64,000 nt of DNA from Thermoplasmatota archaeon (lineage in GTDB: Archaea > Thermoplasmatota > Thermoplasmata > Thermoplasmatales > Thermoplasmataceae), in contig JAMCUL010000008.1 in the NCBI GenBank assembly GCA_023381355.1, forward strand, positions 1 to 64,000, read 5' to 3'. Positions 53,881-63,756 of this stretch are shown in pieces. Under the pieces are notes generated by a model that did no database searches, was not told the origin of the DNA, and saw only the letters and a list, made by a program, of their open reading frames with translations. A program made the translations under genes and the position numbers. Within the stretch, counting starts at the first letter, position 1. Every line of letters begins with the position of its first letter.

Positions 53881-53973
53881 GTCATTCGTTACTTATTATG
53901 CAAAATTCTCATAATAAAATAGCCATATGACGAAAAATTGAATCTATGCCTAGCAATATCATGATGTCCACAG

Positions 53974-54004
53974 CATGCTACTGCCTGTTAAGGCAGATGG
54001 CATT
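53974..54004. other. Hairpin upstream of the peptide operon
   Basis: CTGCCT (53981-53986) pairs perfectly with AGGCAG (53991-53996) across GTTA, and the flanking ATGC and GCAT can extend the stem across a small internal loop. It lies in the 260-base gap before the operon promoter. It may be a small RNA, a 3' end signal of the gene at 54112, or a protein site; nothing decides. Confidence 0.3.
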
Positions 54005-54111
54005 TCTTGCTTTATACCAATATTCTTTTGACAAACCTTAGTGGTCTCTTATCAGGACTCTTTTTAATGAAATAATAAAAAGGATTGGTATCCGTTTCAA
54101 ATAATGGAGAA

Positions 54112-54366
54112 TTATTCAGTGAGTCCAAGAACTATTGCCAGTTTCTTCAAAGCAAAGATTATGACCTGTAAAATAAGGGTAACTATTGAAAAGACAAAGG
54201 CAACGAACGCCATTGAGCCGTCAATTTGTATGGGTGAACCGAAAGCAGTCAGTTCCTTTGTCGTGATGGAGTTATAGATGTCCTGATATACTAGGTACAG
54301 CAATAAGGAAATAATTGCGTTTAGAGCCAAACCCAAGTAAGTTCGGTTAATCTTGATCTTAAACAT
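54112..54366 (-). CDS. Small membrane protein
   Basis: An 84-residue protein (MFKIKINRTYLGLALNAIIS start) with two predicted helices separated by a DIYNSITTKELTAFGSPIQI loop. The frame extends upstream to 54447, but the ATG at 54366 has a TTTTATTA box about 28 nt upstream on the minus strand and starts next to the first helix. No family is recognised. Divergent from hutU. Confidence 0.55.
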   Translation of the reverse strand: MFKIKINRTYLGLALNAIISLLLYLVYQDIYNSITTKELTAFGSPIQIDGSMAFVAFVFSIVTLILQVIIFALKKLAIVLGLTE

Positions 54367-54498
54367 TAGTTGGATGTAAACTAAATTCATGTAATAAAAT
54401 TTTTCCATGATATAAAGGCCAATATGAATTTTTTTTGAAAAAACCAAAATTCGGTTGATTTAAAATATGAAAAGATTGTTAAACCCATTTTCATTATT

Positions 54499-56172
54499 GT
54501 GCCCATGCCTGAAGAAAGAATTATACATGCACCCAGGGGGAAGGAGCTTAACACTAGAGGCTGGCAACAGGAAGCTGCAATGAGACTGTTAATGAACAAT
54601 CTTGATCCAGAGGTTGCAAAGGATCCTAAAAATTTAATTGTTTACGGAGGAAAGGGAAAAGCCGCCAGAACATGGAAGGATTATGATGAGATAATTGCGA
54701 TGCTTAAAGAGCTTTACTCTGACGAGACTCTTCTAATTCAATCTGGAAAACCGGTGGGAGCATTCAGGACCACAAAGTTTTCTCCCAGGGTTCTTATAGT
54801 AAATGCCCAGATAGTCCCAAGATGGGCTACTGATGACATATTCTGGGATCTCGAGAAGAGAGGTCTTACGATGTTTGGCCAGATGACAGCTGGCAGCTGG
54901 ATATACATAGGTTCTCAAGGCGTTCTGCAGGGAACTTATGAAACCCTGTTCGCACTTGCAAGGAAGGAGTTTCACCAGCCTGATCTTTCAGGAAAATGGG
55001 TTCTGTCAGCTGGACTGGGTGAAATGGGTGGTGCCCAGCCGCTCGCGATAACCATGAATAATGGTGTCGGAATCATAATAGAAGTAGATCAGGAAAAGAT
55101 CGACAGACGACTGAAAGGAAAATACCTTGATCTGGAGGCAAAAGATATAGAAGAAGCGCTTAAAATCAAGGACGAATATATTGGGAAAGGTAAGCCAGTA
55201 TCAATAGGGGTACTTGGGAACGCAGCAACGGTATATGACTATCTGGCCACAAGAAAAATAGTTCCTGACGTAGTTACTGACCAGACGGCTGCGCACGATC
55301 TTAACCTTGGATACATACCGGAGGGATATGACGTTAAGACTGCTGAAATTTTCAGAGAAAAGGACCTGGAAAACTACATCAAAGAGGTAAGAAAGAGTAT
55401 AGTAAAGGAAGTAAAGGCAATTCTCAAATTCAAGGAAATGGGTTCAAAGGTATTTGATTATGGAAACAACCTTAGGACCAGAGCTAAAGAGTCTGGTGAA
55501 GAGCGGGCTTTTGAAATAACGGGTTACGTTCCTGCATATATAAGGGATTTGTTTTCAGTCGGATCAGGTCCGTTCAGGTGGGTGGCTCTATCTGGAGAAA
55601 CTTCTGATATTTATAAAATAGACGACGCAATCATGTATCATCTTGGATATAATGATCATCTTGTGCAGTGGTTGAAACTGGCCAAAGAGAAGGTAAAGTT
55701 TCAGGGCCTACCGGCAAGAATATGCTACGCTGCATATGGTGAGAGGGAAAAAATAGGACAGATCATTAATGATATGGTTCATGACGGAGAATTAAGTGCT
55801 CCCGTTGCAATAGGAAGAGATCATCACGATACAGGCTCGGTGGCTTCTCCATTCAGGGAGACTGAAGCAATGAAGGATGGAAGTGACGCGATTGCGGACT
55901 GGCCAATCCTCAACGCACTCCTGAATGTTGCTTCAGGTGCTACGTGGGTTTCTGTACATCATGGTGGTGGTACTGGAATAGGAAACGCTATTCATGCGGG
56001 TTTCGTTCTCGTGGCAGATGGTACAAAGGAAGCAGACGAGAAGATAAAGATGGTTCTGAATGCAGATCCAGGGATCGGCGTAATAAGGCACGCAGATGCA
56101 GGCTATGAGAGTTCAAAGGATCTGATCAGGAAAGGAGTAAGATTCAAGACACCTTATTATAAGAACGAATGA
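54499..56172 (+). CDS. hutU: Urocanate hydratase
   Basis: Second step of histidine degradation: turns urocanate into imidazolone propionate using a tightly bound NAD. The 557-residue length equals the bacterial enzyme. Signatures are [86 protein letters not shown] and [24 protein letters not shown] and, two codons later, an ATG can serve as start. An ATTTAAAATATG TATA box is upstream. No other hut gene is adjacent, so the pathway is dispersed. Confidence 0.95.
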   Translation: MPMPEERIIHAPRGKELNTRGWQQEAAMRLLMNNLDPEVAKDPKNLIVYGGKGKAARTWKDYDEIIAMLKELYSDETLLIQSGKPVGAFRTTKFSPRVLIVNAQIVPRWATDDIFWDLEKRGLTMFGQMTAGSWIYIGSQGVLQGTYETLFALARKEFHQPDLSGKWVLSAGLGEMGGAQPLAITMNNGVGIIIEVDQEKIDRRLKGKYLDLEAKDIEEALKIKDEYIGKGKPVSIGVLGNAATVYDYLATRKIVPDVVTDQTAAHDLNLGYIPEGYDVKTAEIFREKDLENYIKEVRKSIVKEVKAILKFKEMGSKVFDYGNNLRTRAKESGEERAFEITGYVPAYIRDLFSVGSGPFRWVALSGETSDIYKIDDAIMYHLGYNDHLVQWLKLAKEKVKFQGLPARICYAAYGEREKIGQIINDMVHDGELSAPVAIGRDHHDTGSVASPFRETEAMKDGSDAIADWPILNALLNVASGATWVSVHHGGGTGIGNAIHAGFVLVADGTKEADEKIKMVLNADPGIGVIRHADAGYESSKDLIRKGVRFKTPYYKNE

Positions 56173-56251
56173 AAATTCTTATTTTTCAAATCTCATTTTT
56201 TAAACATATGTCAATTGTAAAGATTTTAAAACCCATTATTGCTTACTGATT

Positions 56252-57343
56252 ATGACAATTAAAGGAGTGTTGATGGCAGGGGGAAAGGGAACAAGGCTAA
56301 GGCCCATTACGTATGCAATCCCAAAGCCATTGGTTCCAATTGCAGGTCTTCCCTGCATTGAATATTCACTGAGGTCATTCCACGAGGCTTCCATAGACGA
56401 TGTTATTATCACAACCGGATATAAGTTTGAGTCGTTAATAAATGGTCTCATTAAACAGGAAAGAAAGGGAGGTCAGAAGGTTCTTTTCTCTGTGGAGAGA
56501 GAGCCAGCAGGAACTGCTGGAAGCGTCAAGATCATAGAGAATTTTCTAGAAGATACATTTGTCGTGGGAAGCGCGGACGTACTGGCAGATTTTAATATAT
56601 TAAACGCTCTCCAAAATCACAAGGACAGTGGAAACATTGCAACAATTATATTGACGGAAGTTGAGGACCCAACTCAGTTCGGAATAGTTGAAACAGAGAA
56701 TGGGAAGGTAACGAAATTTCTCGAGAAGCCGACAAGAGACCAGATCTTCTCAAATAAGGTAAATTCGGGAATCTATATCCTGGAACCTGCAGTTTTGAGG
56801 CATATCCCTGAAGGGATTCAATATGATTTTGGGAGGGACCTGTTCCCGAAGCTCCTGAAGGAAGGCATAGTGATCAATACCTATGAAGGAAAGGGAACCT
56901 GGCTTGACACAGGGAGACCTAAAGAACTGATTCTGGCCAACGATCTCATAGTTTCAAAATATGGAAGAGAGATCAGGAAGGATTCAATTAACGGAAAGAT
57001 GATAATGAAGGAGGAACCCATAGGCGATAACTATAAAATAGAAGGCAACTGTTATCTCGGAGAAAACATCAAAGTTGGAAAAAACTCAAACGTCAGGAAC
57101 TGTACAATCTATGAAAACGTGGTAATAAATGAGAATGTTACGCTTGAAGATTCGATTATATTTGATGGGTGCTCAATAGGAAGCGAGAGTCATGTTTCAA
57201 AGTCAGTAATAATGAAGAACACGAACATTGGCAGCAAATGCATAGTGTCAAATAGTGCACTATCATCAAATCTCAATATACAGAATGGCTCAAGGATATA
57301 TGATGTCAGCCTATCTTCAGAAACAACCAATAACTACGATTGA
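56252..57343 (+). CDS. Sugar-1-phosphate nucleotidyltransferase
   Basis: A 363-residue enzyme making an NDP-sugar for glycans or glycolipids. The N-terminal Rossmann domain has GVLMAGGKGTRLRPITYAIP with KPLVPI, VVGSADVLADFN, TQFGIVETENGK, LEKPTRDQI and WLDTGRP. From about residue 245 a left-handed beta-helix follows (IKVGKNSNVRNCTIYENVVI type hexapeptides). It resembles GDP-mannose pyrophosphorylase or glucose-1-phosphate nucleotidyltransferase; the sugar is not fixed. A GATTTTAAAA TATA box lies 26 nt upstream of the ATG. Confidence 0.9.
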   Translation: MTIKGVLMAGGKGTRLRPITYAIPKPLVPIAGLPCIEYSLRSFHEASIDDVIITTGYKFESLINGLIKQERKGGQKVLFSVEREPAGTAGSVKIIENFLEDTFVVGSADVLADFNILNALQNHKDSGNIATIILTEVEDPTQFGIVETENGKVTKFLEKPTRDQIFSNKVNSGIYILEPAVLRHIPEGIQYDFGRDLFPKLLKEGIVINTYEGKGTWLDTGRPKELILANDLIVSKYGREIRKDSINGKMIMKEEPIGDNYKIEGNCYLGENIKVGKNSNVRNCTIYENVVINENVTLEDSIIFDGCSIGSESHVSKSVIMKNTNIGSKCIVSNSALSSNLNIQNGSRIYDVSLSSETTNNYD

Positions 57344-57457
57344 CCCCTTGCACGAAACCGCCCCAAAATTAACCTTTTTGACAAGCAAAGATGAGAACAA
57401 CAAACAATTCAAATAAAGTTTCTAACTAATAAAAGATTTATGGGTTTTCTAAAAAAC

Positions 57458-58345
57458 TCAGAGGAAACCGGCTTTCTGGAGGATAAGTAGATCTTCTGTT
57501 GTAAGCTGTTCTCCCTTCTTAAACTTCTCAAACAGGTCATTCGCTTTATCCTGTAATTCCCCTTCCTTCTCCTTCTTCCTGGTTGCTCTGGTTTTAGCCC
57601 TGACTCCGCCCAGCATTTTTTCTATATCCCTGAGTTCGTTTTTTGCCTTTATGAACTCTTCATGTTCCTTTTCAGATTCTTTGTTGTATTTTATGAAAAG
57701 CTCGTGAAATTCATCTGCTTTCTTTCTTGTTTCATCCAGTTCCTGGAGGCCTTTATTTATCTCCTCACCAATGGAATTGATCTTGTTTGAGATTTCATCT
57801 ATTTCCTTCTTTTGCTGATCGACCACCTTCTTCTTTTCATTTACCCTGGCCGATATCTCCTTCACCTGCTCATTCTCCTTAATTTCACTTTCCATTTTTT
57901 CTCTGGATTTCCTTATCTCGTTAGTCAGCTTACGGATATCGAGTACAATTTTCTGTTCATCCTTCTTTTCCAGAGGTTGGGTCTGCTGGACTTTTTCAAG
58001 CCTCTGAAGTTCTCGCTCCTTCCTCTTCAGTTCAGCAGGATCTATTCCGATGGACTTGAAATTTTCCTTATTTTTCCTAAGTTCCTTTCTCAAGTCGGAG
58101 AATTCCTTATAGTTGGCTTCCTTTTCATCCCTCATCTTCTGGATTTGCTCTATAAGTTGCCCCTTCTCATCTATCTTTTTCATAACAGCTTCTCGCATGC
58201 TCTTGGATTTCTGGTTCAGCTTATCTCTTTCTTCAGCATAATAATGGCTCTCCTGAGAAAGGTCATCTCGCTTTTTTATATGATCCTCTACCAGATTTCG
58301 CAAAAGCTCTCTTTTTTGTTCAAGGTCAGGAAGAACGTCACTCAT
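57458..58345 (-). CDS. Archaeal long coiled-coil protein
   Basis: A 295-residue protein, nearly all one charged coiled coil (residues about 8-265) with heptads of Leu/Ile and many Lys/Glu. The last 30 residues (NDLFEKFKKGEQLTTEDLLI, then LQKAGFL) form the conserved tail of a family found widely in Euryarchaeota and often misnamed phosphoserine phosphatase. No phosphatase motif is present. Its function is unknown; the tail suggests an interaction site. It is monocistronic. Confidence 0.85.
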   Translation of the reverse strand: MSDVLPDLEQKRELLRNLVEDHIKKRDDLSQESHYYAEERDKLNQKSKSMREAVMKKIDEKGQLIEQIQKMRDEKEANYKEFSDLRKELRKNKENFKSIGIDPAELKRKERELQRLEKVQQTQPLEKKDEQKIVLDIRKLTNEIRKSREKMESEIKENEQVKEISARVNEKKKVVDQQKKEIDEISNKINSIGEEINKGLQELDETRKKADEFHELFIKYNKESEKEHEEFIKAKNELRDIEKMLGGVRAKTRATRKKEKEGELQDKANDLFEKFKKGEQLTTEDLLILQKAGFL

Positions 58346-58519
58346 AATGATCAGACATCGCAGTGATTACAACCCTTATTTTTCCTTATAATATATAACT
58401 TTCGTATTGTTTCACTTTCACAATCCCGTTATTCTTCCCGCAATCTAAATTCTTCATGAGCCCATTTTTCTGTTTTTGTCAGACAAATGATTGTCTTCAG
58501 AAATCATTTTCTATTGAAT

Positions 58520-59161
58520 TCAATTTGAAATCTTTTCAATCTCTTCATTTATGGTCCTGACATAGTTCACCGGTTCAGTAGAGTTGTAAATACTTCTTCC
58601 GATTATAACATAATCTGCTCCATTCACCAACGCGGATACCGGAGAACCTCCCTGGGCCCCAATTCCAGGTGAAAATATTTTAAGGCCATCCTTATTTTTT
58701 GCAATCTCTCCAAGTAATTCATAATCATTGCCTGGAGCTATTATTCCATATACAGAAACCTCTTTTAGATCATTCAGGATCCTATCATGAAGAGGATTCA
58801 GATATCTGCTGGCACCCTGATTACTCATTGAAACAACCCCTATCACCTTAACACTTTCTGATGCGTCCATAAGAGCCTTTATAGAATCCATTCCCTGAAA
58901 AGAATGCGCTATGACTGCAAATGGACCTCTTTCTCTTATTATTTCCATAATCATTCGGTTTGTGTTGGGTATATCAGCAATCTTAAGGTCGCATATAACC
59001 CTCGCATATTGTGAAAGATCACTGATGACGTCTACACCGCAGGAGAGTATCGTAGGCCAGTTTATCTTTACCGCAAAAATTTCATTTTTTATTTTTTTTG
59101 TCAGGTTAAGGAGATTTTCTCTGTCAGTTAAATCCAGGGATGCAACTACTTTTTTTTCCAT
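58520..59161 (-). CDS. pyrF: Orotidine-5'-phosphate decarboxylase
   Basis: Decarboxylates OMP to UMP, the last step of pyrimidine synthesis. The 213-residue TIM barrel has the catalytic set DLKIADIPNT (Asp58, Lys60, Asp63), VVASLDLTDR at the N-terminus, and the phosphate-binding end GADYVIIGRSIYN. SPGIGAQGG matches the phosphate loop region. A TTAATTATTAA box about 26 nt upstream supports the start. It works with pyrE at 28272, which is unlinked. Confidence 0.94.
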   Translation of the reverse strand: MEKKVVASLDLTDRENLLNLTKKIKNEIFAVKINWPTILSCGVDVISDLSQYARVICDLKIADIPNTNRMIMEIIRERGPFAVIAHSFQGMDSIKALMDASESVKVIGVVSMSNQGASRYLNPLHDRILNDLKEVSVYGIIAPGNDYELLGEIAKNKDGLKIFSPGIGAQGGSPVSALVNGADYVIIGRSIYNSTEPVNYVRTINEEIEKISN

Positions 59162-59670
59162 AAGGGTGAGATATCTGCTTAATAATTAATTTTGGCTCTT
59201 CATACTTTCAATTGGAAAATGAAGATACGTTTTTTTGACTGGGTTATATGCGACTTCTAGAACGCCCTTTTATCTGCGAAATCCTCAATGTGTAGAAAAA
59301 ACCCTTGCATCCTTAACTCTTGTGAGTTTTCTATAGTAATTACCCGCACAAAAATGTAATGATGAGATTCAAATGCTGGGCCTACAACTGAAACAAAATA
59401 CATTATACTTCCTACTAAAAAATTAGCAATAAAAATTACAAAACCGTTCAAAGAATCCAGTATACAATTTCTCATGAAACCAAAAATTACCAGTTTTTTA
59501 AATTTGAATCTAACCGGGTTACAATATTATGATCTGTATGAATTCATATACAATAGATTTTTAAACATCCTAATACTTTGACTCATCAAGGAAAAGTTTT
59601 TCCATATCTTCGTGAAGTAAACTTTATAGATATGAAAAAAACTTTTGTATAAGAAAGGAATATAACTGAG
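59162..59670. other. Intergenic region before the ribonucleotide reductase gene
   Basis: About 500 AT-rich bases. The one candidate gene is a 72-codon frame on the minus strand (59257-59475), listed separately. The remainder holds only promoter-like AT tracts; no RNA gene is recognised. Confidence 0.4.
59257..59475 (-). CDS. Doubtful small ORF
   Basis: A 72-residue frame with one hydrophobic helix (GFVIFIANFLVGSIMYFVSV) and a polar tail. In its favour, an AAATTTAAAAAAC box lies about 26 nt upstream of the ATG. Against it, the region is otherwise gene-poor and the protein matches nothing I know. Listed as possible only. Confidence 0.3.
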   Translation of the reverse strand: MRNCILDSLNGFVIFIANFLVGSIMYFVSVVGPAFESHHYIFVRVITIENSQELRMQGFFLHIEDFADKRAF

Positions 59671-62028
59671 GTGAAAAGATTGATACAGAACAAAATTGCA
59701 AAAATAATAAAAAGAGACGGTTCTACTGCAGATTTTGATAAGACAAAGATTACAAGGGCAATATACAAGGCTATGTTAAGTGTAAAACTTGGAACAATGA
59801 AAGACGCAGAAGTTGTTTCTGATAAAGTAGTCGAAATACTTGAGAATGACGGGACAACTCCTACTGTTGAAAAAATACAGGATACCGTAGAATCTGTTCT
59901 AATGTCAACAAGTTTCGATGGAAAGAAATTTAATGATGTTGCGAAGGCATACATATTATACAGGGAGAAGAGGAGATTCATCAGGGAAGAGAAACAGAGA
60001 CTTGGAGTTAATGATGATTTGAAACTTTCACTCAACGCAGTCAAGGTTCTTGAGGCAAGGTATCTTCTCAAGGATGAGGAGGGTAAAATCATAGAGACAC
60101 CAAGCCAGATGTTCAGGAGGGTTGCAAATCATGTCGGGATCATTGATGCACTTTATGATTATGCAAAATTCCAGAAGAAAGGAACAATTCCAAAGGATGG
60201 TAAGAAGCTTTCCAACATATCCAACACCCAGATAGAGGTCCTTGAAAGGGCATTCAATAAGCTCAAGGATGATGGGACTCTTACAGGAACCTTTGGCCAG
60301 TTCATGGACTTTATTTATACAAAGCCAACAACCGCCGAGGATACAATTGAGAAGATGCACAGGATGATGACAAGACTGGAATACGTGCCAAATTCTCCCA
60401 CATTGATGAATGCTGGAGCCAGACTTGGCCAACTTTCAGCATGTTTCGTCCTCCCAGTTGGAGACAGCATAGAAGAAATCTTTGAGGCAGTCAAGCAGAC
60501 AGCAGAGATCCATAAATCTGGAGGGGGTACTGGATTTTCATTTTCAAGATTGAGAAACAAGGATGATATTGTTGGATCAACAAAGGGAGTTGCCTCAGGT
60601 CCAGTTTCATTCATGAAAATCTTCGACACAACCACTGAAGTGATAAAGCAGGGTGGAAAGAGGAGAGGAGCCAACATGGGAATACTCAGATATGACCATC
60701 CTGACATAATGGAATTCATAACAAGCAAGGATTCTGAGAACACAATACTGAGAAATTTCAACATATCTGTTGGGATGGAAGATGATTTCTTTGATAAATT
60801 AGATAACGATGGCTATGTTGAACTCAAAAATCCAAACACCCACAAGGTTGTATCAAGGATAAAAGCAAGAACGATGTGGGACACAATAATTACACAGGCA
60901 TGGAAGACAGCAGATCCAGGCTTGATCTTCCTTGATGAAATCAACAGGGCAAACCCTGTTAAAAACATAAGCGAAATTGAAGCAACAAACCCATGTGGAG
61001 AGCAGCCACTCATGCCATACGAGTCCTGCAACCTCGGGTCAATAAACCTAAGCAAATTTGTGGTTGGAAACACCATAGATTGGAATTCGTTGAGGGATGT
61101 GATCAGGTTATCGGTGAGATTCCTGGATAATGTAGTGGATGCAAACAAATTCCCAGTTATACAAATAGAGGAAATGACCAGGAAGACCAGGAAGATCGGT
61201 CTTGGTGTCATGGGTTTTGCAGATATGCTGATAATGCTTGGAATTCCATATGATACCGAGGATGCATTGAAACTTGCAGAGCAGGTGATGTCTTTTCTGG
61301 ATGATGAATCTCACAAGGAATCTCAGAGACTTGCTGAAGAAAGGGGTGTTTTCCCTGGATGGTACGGTTCAGAATACGAGGCAAGAGGAATCCTTATGAG
61401 AAATTCAACAACCACAACAATTGCACCAACTGGAACCATATCAATCATAGCTGGATGCTCATCATCAATAGAACCGTTGTTTGCAATAGCATTCATGCGA
61501 CATGTACTCAATGGACAGGAGCTTATAGAAGTGAATCCACTATTTGAGGAGATTACAAAGAAGAGGAACATATATTCAGAAAAACTCATGCAGGAAGTTG
61601 CAAAGACAGGAAATCTTGAAGATGTACAAATAGAAAGTGACATCAAGCGGATTTTTGTAACTGCACACGAAATAGATCCGGAATGGCATGTCCTCATGCA
61701 GGCAACCTTCCAGAAATTCTGTGACAGTGGAGTCTCAAAAACAATAAATCTTCCACATGATGCAACACCTGATGATATCAGCAAGGCGTACCGCCTGGCT
61801 AAGGATCTCCATTGCAAGGGAATTACCGTTTATAGGGATAGAAGCAAGTCGGAGCAGGTCTTATATTCCGGCACAGAAAAAAAGGAGAAGAAGGAAAAAC
61901 CAACAGTCGCAATAGTTGAAAAGATAGCATCAGAAACAAAGGAAAGGAAGGAAAAAGTTTCAACGAAATTCCTGAAACTGGAGGCCACGTTTGATCCGGC
62001 ATGTCCTGATGGAAAGTGCGATAAGTAA
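59671..62028 (+). CDS. nrdJ: Adenosylcobalamin-dependent (class II) ribonucleotide reductase
   Basis: Reduces ribonucleotides to deoxyribonucleotides without oxygen or iron. It is 785 residues long: an N-terminal ATP cone (KIIKRDGSTADFDKTKITRA), then SACFVLPVGDSIEE, GGGTGFSFSRLR, NPCGEQPLMPYESCNLGSIN with active-site Cys residues, APTGTISIIAGCSSSIEP, and a C-terminal CPDGKC redox pair that re-reduces the active site. Start: GTG at 59671, or TTG at 59680, which has GAGGTG about six bases before it. The enzyme needs B12. A small hypothetical gene overlaps its stop. Confidence 0.95.
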   Translation: MKRLIQNKIAKIIKRDGSTADFDKTKITRAIYKAMLSVKLGTMKDAEVVSDKVVEILENDGTTPTVEKIQDTVESVLMSTSFDGKKFNDVAKAYILYREKRRFIREEKQRLGVNDDLKLSLNAVKVLEARYLLKDEEGKIIETPSQMFRRVANHVGIIDALYDYAKFQKKGTIPKDGKKLSNISNTQIEVLERAFNKLKDDGTLTGTFGQFMDFIYTKPTTAEDTIEKMHRMMTRLEYVPNSPTLMNAGARLGQLSACFVLPVGDSIEEIFEAVKQTAEIHKSGGGTGFSFSRLRNKDDIVGSTKGVASGPVSFMKIFDTTTEVIKQGGKRRGANMGILRYDHPDIMEFITSKDSENTILRNFNISVGMEDDFFDKLDNDGYVELKNPNTHKVVSRIKARTMWDTIITQAWKTADPGLIFLDEINRANPVKNISEIEATNPCGEQPLMPYESCNLGSINLSKFVVGNTIDWNSLRDVIRLSVRFLDNVVDANKFPVIQIEEMTRKTRKIGLGVMGFADMLIMLGIPYDTEDALKLAEQVMSFLDDESHKESQRLAEERGVFPGWYGSEYEARGILMRNSTTTTIAPTGTISIIAGCSSSIEPLFAIAFMRHVLNGQELIEVNPLFEEITKKRNIYSEKLMQEVAKTGNLEDVQIESDIKRIFVTAHEIDPEWHVLMQATFQKFCDSGVSKTINLPHDATPDDISKAYRLAKDLHCKGITVYRDRSKSEQVLYSGTEKKEKKEKPTVAIVEKIASETKERKEKVSTKFLKLEATFDPACPDGKCDK

Positions 62029-62339
62029 TGGGAATAAACGAAATAAGGGAAGAAATAATATCGAGGAAACTCCTCTTTCTTTCCGATGAAGTTTTCAGGG
62101 AGAACACACCACTTCAATATCTACTCCTTGCATTGGCCAAGAATAATCCGTTCCTTTCAAATGTATCGGGTTTTGCAGACAGATTTGATGAAGCTAAATT
62201 TTCTGAGTTTATTAAACATAAAATAATAGATAAAATTCCAGGAAATGATGATGAAAAGATAACATATATAGAACAGAATTTTGAGAATATCAGAGGGTTG
62301 TGCCAGGAATATCTAAAAGGACTTATCAAGCCAACCTGA
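62028..62339 (+). CDS. Hypothetical protein coupled to nrdJ
   Basis: A 103-residue helical protein (MGINEIREEIISRKLLFLSD start). Its ATG shares a base with the TAA of nrdJ, so translation is coupled. No known domain is visible; there are no Cys residues other than one near the C-terminus (GLCQEYLKG). A role in nucleotide reduction is suggested only by position. Confidence 0.6.
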   Translation: MGINEIREEIISRKLLFLSDEVFRENTPLQYLLLALAKNNPFLSNVSGFADRFDEAKFSEFIKHKIIDKIPGNDDEKITYIEQNFENIRGLCQEYLKGLIKPT

Positions 62340-62355
62340 ATAGTATCATAGTATT

Positions 62356-62377
62356 GTGATCGTGTATCACGCTTTTT
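62356..62377 (+). terminator. Terminator-like hairpin after the nrdJ operon
   Basis: GTGAT (62356-62360) pairs with ATCAC (62366-62370) across five bases, followed by GCTTTTT. It begins 17 bases after the stop of the small gene. Confidence 0.45.
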
Positions 62378-62511
62378 ATATAAATATCGTATGATTGAGA
62401 AATTCTGCATATAATATAAGTTTTAATATCTATTATATGTAAATCATAAATTTCAGGACTCGTTGTTGATGATCTTAGAAAGATATTTGATGGAATTATC
62501 AATTAACCATC

Positions 62512-62679
62512 ATGCCAGTCATTGATAGACAGATGAAAATGAAGTTACAGGCAGAAATGGCTTATGTAAGTGAAAGGCTTGAACAGATAAAACAGAACAG
62601 GGATTCACAGGGAATAAACAGGGAAGAGGAAGAGGTATTGCAGAAGAGGAAGAAAGATATTATGAATCAATTATACTGA
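62512..62679 (+). CDS. 55-residue charged helical peptide
   Basis: Translation begins MPVIDRQMKMKLQAEMAYVS and continues ERLEQIKQNRDSQGINREEE, then a Lys/Glu-rich end. The whole chain is predicted helical. An AGATATTTGATG box about 26 nt upstream of the ATG at 62512 supports expression. No family recognised. It ends 30 bases before the convergent gcvT stop. Confidence 0.5.
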   Translation: MPVIDRQMKMKLQAEMAYVSERLEQIKQNRDSQGINREEEEVLQKRKKDIMNQLY

Positions 62680-62709
62680 GGGGAGAGGGGGGTATGTTTC
62701 CACTGGAAC

Positions 62710-63756
62710 TCATGGAACCATACGCGGTCTTGAAACTTTGAATGGATGTGTTGAGTTTCTGATTATTATATTCACTTTATTTCCAGGTTTGGAGAATTCT
62801 CTATCTATATATCCAAGCGCAATACCCCTCTTCAATGTTGGCGATATAGAACCGCTTGTTATTATTCCAGATTCTTTTCCATTGCCTTCCACTGTGTTTC
62901 CATGTCTTGGAATTACTTTTTCCTCATCAGATATGAAACCTCTAAAAACGTATTCTGGTTTTGTATTATTCATAAGATTTTCTTTTCCAATATATTCATG
63001 ATCAGATGTTATTATGAATGAGATTGATGCTTCATAAGGATTCCTGTCGGAATCGAAATCCTGGCCAGAGAGAAGCATCCCCTTCTCCATTCTCAATGTG
63101 TCTCTTGACCCAAGACCACATGGTCCATATCCCTTCTTTCTTAATGATTTTATTATCATATTCCATATTAGAATTATATCACTGTTACGAGCTATGATTT
63201 CACAGCCTTTTTCTCCAGTATATCCCGTTCCTGAAACTATGATGGAATCCTTTTCGTAAAATTTAAAGAAATCCGGGAACTTAAAACCAACTTCATTCAT
63301 TATTTCACTTGATTCTGGGCCCTGAACAGCTATGCATCCAAGCCTGTCAGAATAATCACTTATACTTGCATTTCCCACATTATTGTCAACTATGTGTTTC
63401 AGTATCCTATCCTTGGTTGCTGCATTTGGAACACATAAGAACTTTTCTTTATTGAATCTATATATTATTGTATCATCAATCATGTTTCCTTCATTATTAA
63501 GAAACGCTGTATAGACACATTCTCCATCATTGATCTTTTCAACGTCTGTTGGGAGTATATGCTGTAATGTTTTCAAAGAACCGGTTCCCTCAATAAATAT
63601 ATCTCCCATGTGAGAAACATCAAAAACACCACAACCATTCCTTACATAATTATGCTCTGTAATTATTGATTCATAATATAACGGCATTTCCCATCCATGA
63701 AAATCAACCATGTTCCCATTCAACTTTAAATGTTCTTCATAAAGTGGAGTTCTCAT
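62710..63756 (-). CDS. gcvT: Aminomethyltransferase (glycine cleavage T protein)
   Basis: Takes the aminomethyl group from lipoylated H protein and transfers the methylene to tetrahydrofolate (or an archaeal pterin), releasing ammonia. It is 348 residues: LNGNMVDFHGWEMPLYYESI, GVFDVSHMGDIFIEG, VQGPESSEIMNEV, GYTGEKGCEIIA and LGSRDTLRMEKGMLLSGQD are family marks. The C-terminal beta domain ends in KVSRPRMVP. Its ATG overlaps the stop of pdxT by four bases (ATGA), so the two are translated together. Confidence 0.94.
   Translation of the reverse strand: MRTPLYEEHLKLNGNMVDFHGWEMPLYYESIITEHNYVRNGCGVFDVSHMGDIFIEGTGSLKTLQHILPTDVEKINDGECVYTAFLNNEGNMIDDTIIYRFNKEKFLCVPNAATKDRILKHIVDNNVGNASISDYSDRLGCIAVQGPESSEIMNEVGFKFPDFFKFYEKDSIIVSGTGYTGEKGCEIIARNSDIILIWNMIIKSLRKKGYGPCGLGSRDTLRMEKGMLLSGQDFDSDRNPYEASISFIITSDHEYIGKENLMNNTKPEYVFRGFISDEEKVIPRHGNTVEGNGKESGIITSGSISPTLKRGIALGYIDREFSKPGNKVNIIIRNSTHPFKVSRPRMVP

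Noticed and set aside
57812-58366. A 184-codon plus-strand hydrophobic frame
   Set aside because: It is the complement of a Lys/Glu-rich coiled-coil gene, which always yields Leu/Phe-rich mirror frames.
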